This document shows positions 37,021 to 48,900 of a stretch of DNA of 64,000 bases, piece by piece (position 1 is the first letter of the stretch; every line of letters starts with the position of its first letter). A program made the position numbers and the translations under genes. The notes below the pieces were generated by a model, which saw only the letters and a program-made list of their open reading frames with translations, was not told the DNA's origin and did no database searches. Source of the stretch: Phytoseiulus persimilis. Its lineage: Eukaryota; Arthropoda; Arachnida; Mesostigmata; Phytoseiidae. The stretch is taken from the NCBI GenBank assembly GCA_037576195.1, contig CM075102.1, forward strand, positions 9,052,001 through 9,116,000. The letters are read 5' to 3'.

Positions 37021-38511
37021 TGCTCTAGAGGATCCAATTCTCAGATCGTATCTCGTCGGGTGCTTTGCAGTCATGTCATCGGAGTCCAAGCAGGCTCAGC
37101 CAGCTATCGAAAACTGCTGTTAATTGATCTGCGAATAGCTGAGTCCCCCTCAGAAGTGCTGCTCCTTTGTTCCCGTTCGCTGGGTTTCACATACTCCGTC
37201 ATGGTATCATCATAGAAACCCTGTTCAACCAACAGAGCGTAAGCGGAGGGAGCGTCCTGGAGAACGCCAAGGGGCGCGATCCAGACTGCGATCGGTGCTC
37301 TATGACGCCCGGCCGGAGCACGGTTATAGCCCCGGCCAGGAGGACTTGCACGGCTTTGCGGCGAATCGTTTCAATAGTATCCCCACTACGCATCGACCGA
37401 ATGAACGTGATGTGCCAGGAACTCGGAAGCAGAATCGCGTTGCCGTCGGACGAAAAAATATGTCCTCGAATCTTCCCATTAAACGGATCTATTTTTCGGG
37501 TTAATATCGGGAGCATTCCTCTTGGATGATTATTGCGTGTCGCAGCTTGCCAGCAGGTCCCCGGGATGCCCGCCGCTACCATCAGTCGTAGTCCCCTCGT
37601 TCACTCTCATCCGGTGTGGTGAACTTGAATAGCCTTTGGATTCTGATGAGACCTCATGATCGAGATTCTTTCATGAGCAGGCCCTTCAATTTTAGGATTT
37701 TCAGCAGTTTTTGAAAAACGCTACGGGCGTGGGCCGTGGTTCGAGCTTTTTGCGATCCTAGACCGCCCTGTGTCGCTGAAAACTCATGCAAAGTTGGCAA
37801 GTGCTTCTAGAGAGCTCATGTGTATCTAGAGCAATGTATCTTTCGTGTTTCCCTGGAGATATTTTAGCTCGAAAATCGATGGCGCGTGCATCCCTCCGGC
37901 AGAGTGCCCGAGACAATGGGTCGACTTGAAGGAGGTCCGCTGAGTCTTGGTCCGCGATCAATCGAAAATACTTCCGACACAGAGCAGCACTCATCGAGGC
38001 TTTCCGTGGCGAAAGAGATGCTCCCAGTGTCTCGCTCGAAGAGAGCGGGCTCAATATATCTCGACGTCGGAGGATAGTTCCGTTCTCTTCTCAATATAAA
38101 TACCCTCCCTAGGTTCTCGAGGATGATTGGATCGGTGCGAATCTGATGTAACTTGATTCCCATGCGCTCCAATGTGAAGTGTTGACAGGGGGAGACCCGA
38201 GTTTCAAGCCGGGACGACGAAGAACTGCGAGGTCGGAAAGGCAGGGCGTAGCAGAATAACCTGTCCGGTTTTTCTCCACCTCGTTCTGACTCTGCGAGAA
38301 AAACTTCTTCCAGCTCGCGGTGCGTCGGTCAGGTTTCAGAGAGTGGTTTCAGTGGAAGATCTGTACAGCAGCCGTCGAAATCATTTTCGGAGATTGACCG
38401 ACAATAATGGAACCTCCGGCTGCAGATAGTTTCACTTGGCTATGCGAATTCACACGTGTTTTGCACATAGGCTCAGCAAATGACCGCATTTCTAAATAAA
38501 CGTGGTAACGT
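37021..38511. other. No supported gene
   Basis: ORFs of 127 codons or fewer on both strands, overlapping each other; none is recognisable. Confidence 0.5.
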
Positions 38512-38606
38512 TTAACCGATAACCGCAAATCCATCACAGAAATGGCTGTTAACTGCAAAATTATGGCCGAAAACCGCGGTCATAACTGCAAATAACCGCG
38601 GTTTTA
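38512..38606. repeat. Degenerate AACCGC / TAACTGC repeat patch
   Basis: About six imperfect pieces of TAACCGCGGT, TAACTGCAAA and related words in 95 bp. Similar pieces occur near 4148-4200. Simple internal duplication. Confidence 0.5.
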
Positions 38607-38975
38607 TGGGAGAGTGCCCGAAGACGTGATACCGAACAGGTCCTCCCACCATCGTTTTCACGCCTGATCATATCGAAAGGAGTCATATCCGCAGACGAAG
38701 GAAAGAAACTTCAACTCCTCGATATCCTTCCCAAAGAAAATCTTCCACACGAGGAAAAACTTTGCATGATTTCCAGGAAGGTTCTCCTTTTCCATGACGA
38801 AAAAGGTTCTATTACTAACGTATACAACGAGATCTCAAAACACATCTCATAAAGAATCGTTTGTTACAACTCGACCTTGATCAGATGGAGCTGAACGTTT
38901 CAAGTCACGAAAGCTCCGACAAATTATCCCAATGCAAGAGAGGTCATCTTGTATTGCGGAGCCTCCAGTCCGGTG

Positions 38976-39568
38976 AATGTAGTCAGCGATTTCGGGTTCA
39001 ACTCCTCACGATCCGCTGAGGAAGTGTTGCAAACTCTGAAATGTGGAATTGGCGCCGATTTCTGCACGGTTCCACGAGCAGAGAGTTCCCGAAGGCACGC
39101 GTCTTTGATGAGTTGGGATGACTCACGTGAATTCAACGTCCTGATTCTCTAGTTTTCTTCCATCGGGAATCCTCGAGGTCGTCTTTTGAGCTGCATCCAA
39201 GTTTTGTCTGACTCCGAATAACTGCTCCCGGCTTCGATATCATCGTCGCGGTCTTTAAAAACGGCGTATGTTCTCGGTTCCGACCAGTGCATGAGACAAC
39301 CCTGCTTTTTGGTAAGACTTCATCACGATTCTTCCATCGACCCACACAATAGCTACTTCCGCTGCTCTCTGTTCCCTGATCCTACCAGATAGGCAAACAT
39401 CCGGAAGATCGACCCTTTCGCCGCCGAAGCTGACTCATCGAGTCCTTAAACGGCTTGCTCATGGGGACATGGAGAGGCTGCACCTGATGTATGTTATGTC
39501 CAGGTATAATTGCTAGCCGGTTCCGGTTTTCGGAAGCGTGTACGAACTTCGTTTACGAGAGTCATCAC
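38976..39568. repeat. Dispersed repeat family, copy 2
   Basis: Partner of 3321-3950, same orientation, with several indels. Best conserved near 39238-39300 and at its distal end. No intact coding sequence. Confidence 0.75.
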
Positions 39569-42500
39569 AAAACGATGTGTGGATCCAAGGCGTTGTCGAA
39601 GCTCACTGCCCGATCCGTCGAATGTCCGTGTGAGTTGAAACGAAACTTTTCAACGCCTGAGCTCGAATGGAAATGAGAAAGAGGCAGAGAACATCGTGAT
39701 AATGATTCCATCCCTTGAGAGAATCGCGGGAGAGTTGCCATTTCTCACTCCGAAACAGATCCCGGCACAGCCGATAAATGAACAGTTCCAGAAGCAATTC
39801 ATTTCTCTCCAATTCTCGGCTCCTAACTCCAGATCCCCAGCCAGAGTACGCTCAGTCGCTCCTGCACTCACCCCATGCACAATTGTCGGGCCCGCTGACA
39901 GTCATGGGTTTTTTCAATTGGGTTCCCAGTCTTGGAATGTCCGGACGATTTCTCTTAGAATTCGCGAGGTCAGGAAAAGAACGTCAACGGAGCAATGCTG
40001 GTAGTAAAACTCGGTTCACTTTGTTATAAATAATTCAGTCGGGTTCCTGCGACCTCATCTCGGAACAGTGGAAGAGGCACCGAGCCAACTGCAAACACTC
40101 GTCCCCTGATCTTTAGATTCCGATACACGAGGAACAGCGGCCGTGTCGCCGATTCACGTCACTTTGTCCACCGCACCGGCATGAGACAGCAAGCTCCTCG
40201 GCAGGACACCACTCAACAGAGCACCCACTAGAAGCAAGAGTTTTCAGAGTGGATACAGCTCGATTCCACCGGGGAACTTTCTCAGCTCTTGGGCATCGGG
40301 AGAAACAGGGTTCTGATAATCATCAGCGTAGTGCTTCTTCTAGAACGGAGCCTGGTTCGCTCCTCACGACCTCAATGATGTAACATTTCAACGATAGTGT
40401 CAATGTTCCCGAACATATAAAGTCTCAGGCTTCCCGATCAAAGCATAGATAGTGCAGTGACGATTGATTGATTGGCGTGACATGGCACCTCCCAGAAGGT
40501 CAGTTCTGGATCAAAACCAAGAAGTTTCTCCTGTGGTGGAGTAATCTCTGTCGCCCGAATCCTAGACGTAAGATCTCCCTGCAACCGTGACCGGTTCCTA
40601 AACAGCGGTCGGAGATGCATGGTAGATTGCTGTGTTCTGTTCCTCCATCATCCCGAAGCCGAGTCGTTTTGAATTTTGTGTCCAATATGCTCTCAAACCA
40701 CGACGAGCTGACGGGAATCCCGAACTCATACCGAATTGCCTGTCAAATAAGCGTTTGATGCTCGAGGTTCGGCTTGCACCCGAAGTGAATCACGTCGACG
40801 ACTTCCTATCTCTTCTACTCCGAAAACGCCTCCACTCTGAGATTGTTCGCCTCGGAACTCGGAGAGTTGGCTGTGGCAAGTCTTCGGATCATTACGCGCA
40901 CAGTTGACGCCCGCTCGAGAAACAGCTCAATTAGAGAACTACCAAAAAACCAATCCCCCGCCTAGATGATCGGGGGCCATTCCCCTCGAGGAGTCCGATT
41001 AATCCGACAATACCGGGATCATACCTCCGGTTTTATGGGGGCTATTTCGGGGGGGAAGAGCCCGCGGAGAACCTAATGGATTGAACAAAGACCATACCTC
41101 ATCAGGTTGTCCGTGATCCATCGAGGGACAAGGGTGAGTTCTTCTTGAATGACGCGATTCGATAAGCTCATGAGGATCAGGCTCGTTGAAACAAGAATCT
41201 GTTCCATCCGGGAATTTTTCGGACGCGGGCGCGAATGGTCAAGGAGTGCCCGGAAGGGAACGCTCTGATCCGAACGTATGCAGAGCTCTTGTTGGTTTCG
41301 GGAATCCGAGCCCCTGAGCTCTGGAGTCGTGATGATCCACCGCGACACACTTCCGAATGGCCGTTTCTTCATATTTACGATTTGCCCGAAGAAAATGTTC
41401 CAGGTATAAGGTGACGGAGACGGCACACCTCGACGACGCGACAGCGACTCCTTCCCGATCCATTGTCCCGCGTGCAGCGAAACTTGTTCGCTTCGGATGC
41501 GACGATCAACAGCGTCGAACTTGTCGACAACATTCGATACCATTCTCCCCGTTGCAACGACCGGGCGGGCTTCAGAAAAATGGTGTGCTCCGCAGCCGGG
41601 GAGCGAATCTCCGAAAGATAGGCGAAAACAATCGAAACCGGAATCGAGAATGCAGCGAAATCTCCTCGATGACGGCTCGTCCCTTCAACGCGGAACGGAA
41701 TCGGAGTGTAGCCGATCTCCCGTTCAACGCTGTTATTAGCTGAAGTGACAGCGACAGATAATTCGTGGTGCAGACATTCGATAGAACGAGCCCCCCTCCA
41801 AGATGTGTGCACTCGACTGAATGCTATCTGCCCGGGGCAGTGGTTGCCTCTCGCTCACCAAACGAACGGAGTCATCTTGAGATTGTTTCCGAATGGAGAG
41901 ATTCTTTAGCCAAGTGGAGCTTACGTTGGACAGATGATGGGTTTTCTGATCTATCCAGAATGTTCGGGACCTGTCCGTGAATCTGAGATGGCCCTATCGA
42001 AATTGATGATCAATCTATCCTTTATCAAATCGGCCTCAGATTTTCGATTCCATTCTCTGGGAAAAACGCTCGCTCGTTTGGTGGAATCGGAGTTGGCGAG
42101 AAAAAAGAAGAGGAACAAGATTTTCAGGCAGGCCTCATACGTTCTGTTGCAAAATTAAGCGCGTACACTTGTTTTCCGATCTAACTTCTTGACGTGACGT
42201 CCGATAGAGCTGGAATCTGGACAATGATTGACCTCAACTCCAAGGATCTTGCTCCCTCGACTGGATTCCTGTCGCCTCCCTTGTTGAGGGAAGCACCTCA
42301 GGAATCGCGGTTTCCGCAGCTTTGTTCGGTTGCAAAAGTTTGCGGCACCCCTGTTCTCGCTGGTACTTCTGGGAATGACGTCAGGTCGAGCTGAGATTCG
42401 CACCTCGCTTGGATCCCGTGCTCCGAAGCATGAGGCCTTCGTGGGAATTCCCAGTTCCTATCTTCCGATTGTTTGGTCTTGGAAGCAGGATAATTGATGC

Positions 42501-42679
42501 CCTGTACGACCTTGAGTTCTGATCCCGCTGCTAGCGCAGGTGATTGAAATCGGCGATTTCACTTTTCTCCAGTGTTCTCGTCAACGAAGATTGAGATCGG
42601 AAACTCTGACGAAAGTATCATGATTCGGAGTATGGAATCTAGGCACGCCGTGAACTCCAGCCTAAGCGAACGTTCTTCT
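39569..42679. other. No supported gene
   Basis: Contains only overlapping short ORFs (up to 156 codons, minus 41073-41543) and a G-rich stretch near 41035-41060. Nothing identifiable. Confidence 0.5.
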
Positions 42680-43003
42680 TTAAAAATTGCATCGAGAACA
42701 GGGGTTCGCGCATAATTTTGCTGGATTAAAAATTAAATAGGTGAGGTTTGTGTTTTCCGTGGTGTTTTCCTCAAGAAGGAATGCGATAAGAATTTCCGCC
42801 ATGGCGTTTATGATCTTTGGAGTGAAAGCGAACCGCTGTGCATATTCCAGCTTGATCGGACGTTCCGCATAATTTTGCAGAAGCAATCGGAAGTCGGTGT
42901 CATGTGTGGATACACGGAGCTCACGGACTGTTTCATGGCTTATAATTGGTTCTTCGGACTCGCATGCGCCCGTTGTGAATCCAAGGGTTCGTGTCGCGAT
43001 CAC
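42680..43003 (-). pseudogene. Possible chemoreceptor-like C-terminal exon or fragment
   Basis: Open frame of 107 codons with no ATG start (the first codon is GTG), extending a few codons upstream to a stop, so it would be an exon or a remnant. The peptide has an amphipathic helix, then DFRLLLQNYAERPIKLEYAQ, then a short hydrophobic stretch (IINAMAEILIAFLL). The order helix, 'LLxNxxxRPIxL', 'FxFTPKII', hydrophobic end resembles the last part of arthropod gustatory-type receptors. However, the diagnostic TYxxxxxQF end is missing. No upstream membrane exons are visible before the tRNA gene. It could be chance, a decayed receptor, or another protein's last exon. Low confidence. Confidence 0.25.
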
Positions 43004-43320
43004 GCCGATGTCAGTCCATCCACGGAATTAATTGGACTCCCTACAGTTGGATAGTTGGTTTATCGGGTGACGCATGATAGAACATTGCGAAACTCCACTG
43101 ATATCCGATGGGATTTGCCTCGGGTTTGATTCCGAGTTGATCAATTCTGAAAGGAGGGAGGGCGAAATTAAATGGCACCAAATCCTGGAACCCAAGCTCC
43201 GCGTAGAGTCCATACGAAGCCTTGATCCCATACTATTAAGAAAGTATTTTGCGGCTCAGCGTTTGTCGCTTACCCGGGGGCGAAAGTGGGAATCGCGGAA
43301 CGAAGTGTCTGTCATAGCGA

Positions 43321-43402
43321 GGTAGCGTGGCCGAGTGGTCTAAGGCGCTGGTTTTAGGCACCAGTCTCTTCGGAGGCGTGGGTTCGAACCCCACCGCTGC
43401 CA
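43321..43402 (+). tRNA. trnL(uag): tRNA-Leu (anticodon UAG)
   Basis: Complete 82 nt nuclear tRNA gene. The acceptor stem is GGTAGCG with CGCTGCC (one G-U pair), and the discriminator is A. The D-arm with A box is TGGCCGAGTGG. The anticodon stem CTGGT/ACCAG carries a 7-nt loop with TAG at its centre. A long variable arm (TCTCTTCGGAG) marks it as a type II (Leu/Ser) tRNA, and the B box is GGTTCGAACCC. There is no intron and no encoded CCA. The G before the Leu-type loop and the UAG anticodon give Leu reading CUA codons. Confidence 0.97.
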
Positions 43403-43405
43403 AGA

Positions 43406-43412
43406 TTTTTTT
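43406..43412 (+). terminator. RNA polymerase III terminator of tRNA-Leu
   Basis: Run of seven T residues, with its first T four nt after the tRNA 3' end; the standard pol III stop. Confidence 0.9.
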
Positions 43413-44614
43413 CTCTGTGAATAAATCCCTCGTTCGTTCGGGTCGCATACCTGGAACCAGGAATTCATCCGACTGCAGGTGCCTCGAAAATATGCAACGT
43501 CATGTCTGTGGGTAGTCGTTCGTCCAGTTCAGCAGTTGGAAGAACCGCGGCGCTCGAGGTTGTCGCTGGGGCGTCTAATCCGCAAAATTTCGATCACGGA
43601 GAGAGCAACTCAAGTCATGATTCACCGCATCGTTGATTCCCGATTGCACTCGATGTTGCGTTCAAATCCAGCCCGTTTGTGACTCTGTTTCAGAGACTTC
43701 CCGTCATTCTGTACAAAGCGAAAGACGTACCACTCAGGGAGCTCAATGGAATTCTGAATATCAATGACAGCTTTCGTTTCTCCCTCGGGGGGCTCTGTAT
43801 GTTATGATGTGTACTCGCAAGTTGATCGGGATCACACTGGTCCGACATCGAGGATCGATACTTGAATATTCTTGGAATTTCGAGAGCGCGATCGTTGGAA
43901 TGAGCGGATCGGATCAGGAACTGCGGCTCGGAAGCTCCGTCTGAGGCGAAACTAGGCCCCTGCGCATTGCGATGGGATTCTCTAAGCCTGGCCGGACCTG
44001 CTGATACACCGGCATAGTATGACAGTGGTGGCCATCATCAGCGCCACACTGCCCTATGCAGATGCTGTACCGAATGCCATTGGTTCCGTGAATGGAGCCA
44101 TCAAGTTCCGGAATGGGCTCATAAAGACTCGTTTGGGAGAGAATCCAGCTCAGAATGGCAGTTCAGAGTAGCTTTTCTGAGACGCTACGAGCGTGCGTCG
44201 CTTTCCAAGATCTCAGCTGTTGTGGTCATCGAGCTGGGTCAACAAGGCATTTTTCGAGAATGCGCTGGAATCTTCATGGAATATGATACAGACACGTCAC
44301 AGAATGGTTTTAGAACGAGTATCGCCTTAGGGATCTCATCCGGCACCGAAGAACAACAGCGTTTCTAACCTATGCGCGCCTGTACAAATTCCAGCTTGGT
44401 TTATCAACAGACGAGATTCGACTCGAATCACATCTCCGCATGGCCTTGATAAGGATCAGAACATCGATGAAGGCTCCCTGCTCTTGACCAACGCGATTGG
44501 GAAAGTTCCAGAGTCGAGGTCAGTGTCGAGCGGAGCGCACGGTCCGATTAGGGAACTCTCGAATAAAAAACACGTGGCGGGTAAAATCAATATGACATCG
44601 TTTCTTCACTCTTA
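43413..44614. other. Spacer between tRNA-Leu and the USP9X 3' end, no gene seen
   Basis: Mixed sequence becoming A/T-rich towards 44.6 kb. No ORF of note. Confidence 0.6.
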
Positions 44615-44620
44615 TTTATT
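44615..44620 (-). terminator. Probable polyadenylation signal for USP9X (AATAAA)
   Basis: AATAAA on the minus strand about 1.32 kb after the USP9X stop codon, in an A/T-richer stretch. It is the first canonical hexamer I noticed downstream of the gene. An AATAAA on the plus strand overlaps closely (44624-44629), so the site could also end a plus-strand transcript. The approximate 3' UTR would be 45942-44600. Confidence 0.5.
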
Positions 44621-44623
44621 CTT

Positions 44624-44629
44624 AATAAA
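44624..44629 (+). terminator. Plus-strand AATAAA hexamer facing the USP9X signal
   Basis: Canonical hexamer in CTTAATAAAGT, four bases from the opposite-strand AATAAA. No convincing plus-strand gene ends here, so it may be chance within an A/T-rich patch. Confidence 0.25.
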
Positions 44630-45942
44630 GTATTCACAGACTTCTAAGTCGGATTTGCGCGATCTGTTTGTAGTTCATTCCCCTCACTTATACCGTAAGG
44701 CTTTCCTCTCAAACTATATAACTTGTTCATTCCATTATCCTCATCATCAATAGCATTTTAATTGGTTTATTCACTCTAACTCTTGAGGTCTTGCACGGTC
44801 TTCAGCCACCGTTGCGCAAGTCATCAGCCTTTTACGAGAAGTACAGTTCCAAACGCTTCGTTTGATTGATACATTTTCAGAACTGCTTGATTGTTGTTAG
44901 TCGGTTTGTTTGGTTGCTTGTTGTGTCGGCGGCTGGAGCCGAATTATTATGTATCGTTTCGAGATGGCGATGTTCGCGAGGAAAATAATCATCATTATTG
45001 TGTCATCATCCGAAGAATCACCAAGTCCAACAGTCGACAACGGCTGACATTTTCGTCCCAGTTTTCCGCATCATTCCAATCGTCCCGCTCCCACACTCAC
45101 AAACTAATCTGTTCCCGGTTCTGTCCGATTACAATGGTTAACTCAGCCCTGGTTTCCGCTGGTTCTCCATCCGGCCCGAGTTCAATCGGATTCTAGAACA
45201 AACGCCTCTTCTCATCAATCCCACTTGATGGTACAATGGTCGTTGTTGGAGACGACACGGCTTCTGCTGTCAATGCTGATCTACCGGTGCACCGGTTCGC
45301 TGCGTCGCCGCCGTACTCCCATCGAAGAACCGCATCGGAGTGGGTTTCCGTTACCCCTGAGTTGACCCACGCCGCTATTCAAACAAGCCCCAACCCGACT
45401 TATGTATAGATCCGAACACAAAGGAGCACAATGTACTACATTTCCAGAAACTGATTGTAACCCTGATCGGGACATGAAACTCCGAAGAGGCACGAGCTCA
45501 GAGAGCAGCACAGCTAGACCAGCAGCGAAAGAATACAGGTCGAACGACAGGTACGCAGCGATGGCGTTGCGCAAGGCAGTAGCAGAGGCGACAGCAGCCA
45601 TAAGAACAGGAGGCTCTCGATTTCGTCGTGGAGGAACGGAACAAGGAACTGAAACTCGTAATGATTCCGCAGCACATGCTAAAGAATTAAATAACATTCA
45701 TTATGACCTGCGAACAGGATGTACATTAACTAGAGCTACTATACACAATGCTTTACACGAGAATACCGACCGACCGGTCAGCCAGCCTGCCCGCTTGCCC
45801 GTCCGCCTGCTGCCAACCAGGATACTTGACACGGGCCCGACCTGATGCCTATCCAGAACGAGTGACAGACGATGACGGCGACGTCGACGACGATGAGGAT
45901 GAAAACTACCGGACCTCAGTCGACGGCTTTCTCGAGCGGCTC

Positions 45943-48900
45943 TCAATTTGATTCAGAGTCGATCTGGGTCATTCCGGACCCAGCCTCGATTTCGGCAACG
46001 ACGACGGAAGTATTGTTGATTTCATGCGGCTCCCTTCCGATTTCGACAACGGGGAGGTCGGTTAACAAATTGTTGGCTCGACCCAACAAATCGACGGCCG
46101 ACGCACTGCGTTCTAGGTAGTAGCCGTTCGAAGTCTCGTTGGACACTTGAGACCACTGTTGTATGCTGTGCTGCTTTCGGTCGAGTTCCGCCCGAATCCA
46201 ATCGACGGCAACCCGGAATTTGCTCTGAGTTTCGGAGTTCACCGTTATGGCGTCAGGGATCCGGTAGAAGAGCTCGACCATGAACTTGATACACTGATAC
46301 GATCGCTTTTGATAGTTGTTGTTTTTCGAGCGTTCGATGATGTCAAATAGACCCTCTCGGCTGTTGGGGATACCGTGCAGGACTCGGTTGATCCGCAGCT
46401 TCTGCCACGAATCCTCAATCAACACGATATGCAGCAGGATGTCCAGATACGGTCGAACTTCGTATGTACAGACGTATGCAGTGAACCAGAGCAGTTCAGT
46501 GATGAGCAGCTGGGACATTGGCCAGTTCTCCCAGGAAAGGTACTTGAGCAGATCGAGGACCTCGATCATGCCGTTGGCGTCCTCGAGCATTTTCTTCACA
46601 AGATTACTCTGCAAGAAGAGATAGTCGACAACATTGTCGGGCATGCTGGCCAGCGTCACCTTGGCGAACGGGTTGGGCGCGGCCGATTCTTCCTTGATCG
46701 ACGACAGCTGCAGTGGCGACACGTCGAAGCAGTGTAGGAGAGTGGCCAGGGTCTGATACAGTTTGCTCAGCTCGGCGTACTGGTACTTGATGGTACCCTC
46801 CTCCAATGCCAGACGGATGAACGCCAAGGGCACGTCGTTTTTGATGAGATGCTCTTTTGCACGGTTGCCCGATTCGGCGTATAGCGAGTAGAACAGAAAG
46901 TACTGGTTCACGTGGCGTCCGTACTCGCACACGTCTTTGCTGAGGAGCTGCATCACGTCGTTGAGGATCTTTTGTGCGAACTGGCTGGGCGGCTCATCGG
47001 CCTCAGCGGGCGTCGAGGAGGCCGCCACCGACGACTCCTCGAGGAGGTGGTGACACAAGGTCGCGAGAACGCACGCGAAGAAGTGCCGTACCTCTTCGAC
47101 CGGACACTCGAGTAAATACGTGCGAATGAGGTTCGAGTTCGTGGCGGACGCGAACCACGCTCGCGCTTCTCTTGAGCACTTGAAGTAGGCTACGAGCGTC
47201 GACAGCCAATCGGACATGTTGCCCCGGAGGCTCTTCTTCGTGTGGAAGTAGGTGCTGAACAAGAACTTTCGCGCCAATTGCATACTCAGCAGAGCGAGAT
47301 CCGGATGGCTTCCGGTCGACTCGGTCGGATACGGATGATGATCGTCGTCCCCGGCTTCGTCCCGCTCGTCGCCGGTCGCGTCGCGCCCATCGGCCCGGAC
47401 GGTGTCACTGTCGCGCTTGACATCGGGGTGAGTGCCGCTGCTCTCGATCTGAGGGGCGTTGATGGCGACGAGATTTTTCACGAATCTGAAGAACTCCGGC
47501 GTAAACTGGACGTGGATGTGGGTGTACTGAAGATTCTGCTGCCACACGATCATCTCGATGGCCGGCGGGAGTTTGAGTTCGGAAATGTTGAGCTGGGCGT
47601 TCACTTTGTCGGCGATGTCGACGCGCTCGTAGAACAGGATATAGGCATTCCACCAGCGTTTCTGGCGACGGCACGACATTCGTTTCGAGATATGATCGAA
47701 CATCTCGCTCATGTAGTCTCCGCCGAAGCACTGGTCCTTCATCTCCTCGTGGGTTTCCATTCGGCTTTCGCACACTTCACCGTCATCGAACTTGTACCAC
47801 TTGCCGTCTGTTTTGATGTAGGAATAATAATGGCCCCCACTGGCCTGCCCGCTGTGAACCACGATTCCGGAAAGTTCGTACGCGGTACCCGCCTCGCTGT
47901 ACTCAATTCTTTCGGAATCGATTGCTTCACCTTCTCGGCGTGCCAATCCTTGTACGGTGTAGGGTTCCATGTCGAGCTCGCGGGGGAATTCGAAGTAGTC
48001 ATTGAATTTTATGGCGCACTCCCTGTCCCAGTCGTAGTCGAAACGCTTCAGCTGAATAGCCAATATGGGCGGGAGCGACTTGATGCAGAGTCTTTTGACG
48101 GTGTCCACTTTTTTACTGCACTCCTCACATTGGTAGGCGTTGGCGCCCTCCAAGAGATCGCCTTTGACGTACTGCTCCAACGAGTCCAGGAGGTTCGAGT
48201 GGTTCCGGATGTCGATGTTAAGCGTGGTGAAGCTTTCTTCGCGACTGTAGCGATGCGGACAGTCTTTGCAGATTTTTTGGTCGGCGAACGTACCCCCGAG
48301 GACCTGATTCAGGATCGTGGGCTTGTTCAAGGATTTTAGGGCCTCGTCGATCGAGTCGACCAGGCAATTGAAGAACTCGAGAGCGTCGTGCTGCTCGCGC
48401 ACGTTGACCGGTTCGCCCCAGAGCCGGAAGTGACTCCAGAAGCCTTGAGGTATGTAGAATTGTTGACGACTCTTCTCTAGGAAGCCGAATATGATCATGA
48501 TTTGCTTGAGTACGCCTACGTTGTAGTCGTGGTCGCCGTCCCCGTTGAGGAGATCGGACTCCTGGATGACATCGCTGAGAGCCAGCAGGCCCCGTCTGAT
48601 CGGCTTGATCATGTACAGCTGTTGGAGGACAGAATTCATGTAACAAGTGGCGCCGGCGTTTTTGAGACCAACGAACCCGTTCGTCGGTCGCGGGCCCACG
48701 GCCGGTAGGAACTCCCACTCGGTCAATCGGGCATTACTATCCGAGTAGAACATGCAATGCAATATCCGATTGGCTTCTTCTAGGTTGACGTTTGATTTGT
48801 TGCACAGCTGAACCACGAGGTCCAGAGCGAAATTCGTCAGAGTTTCGGTCGTGCAAACCGAGCTCGTGGCTGCCATTTCGCAGTTGAACGAAGGTGGCAG

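Noticed and set aside
45402-45845. 147-codon plus-strand ORF
   Set aside because: It lies antisense to the inferred USP9X 3' UTR, has no domain, and the opposite frame is equally open.
47242-48339. 365-codon plus-strand ORF inside USP9X
   Set aside because: It is the antisense shadow of the conserved USP catalytic region; the family match is on the minus strand.
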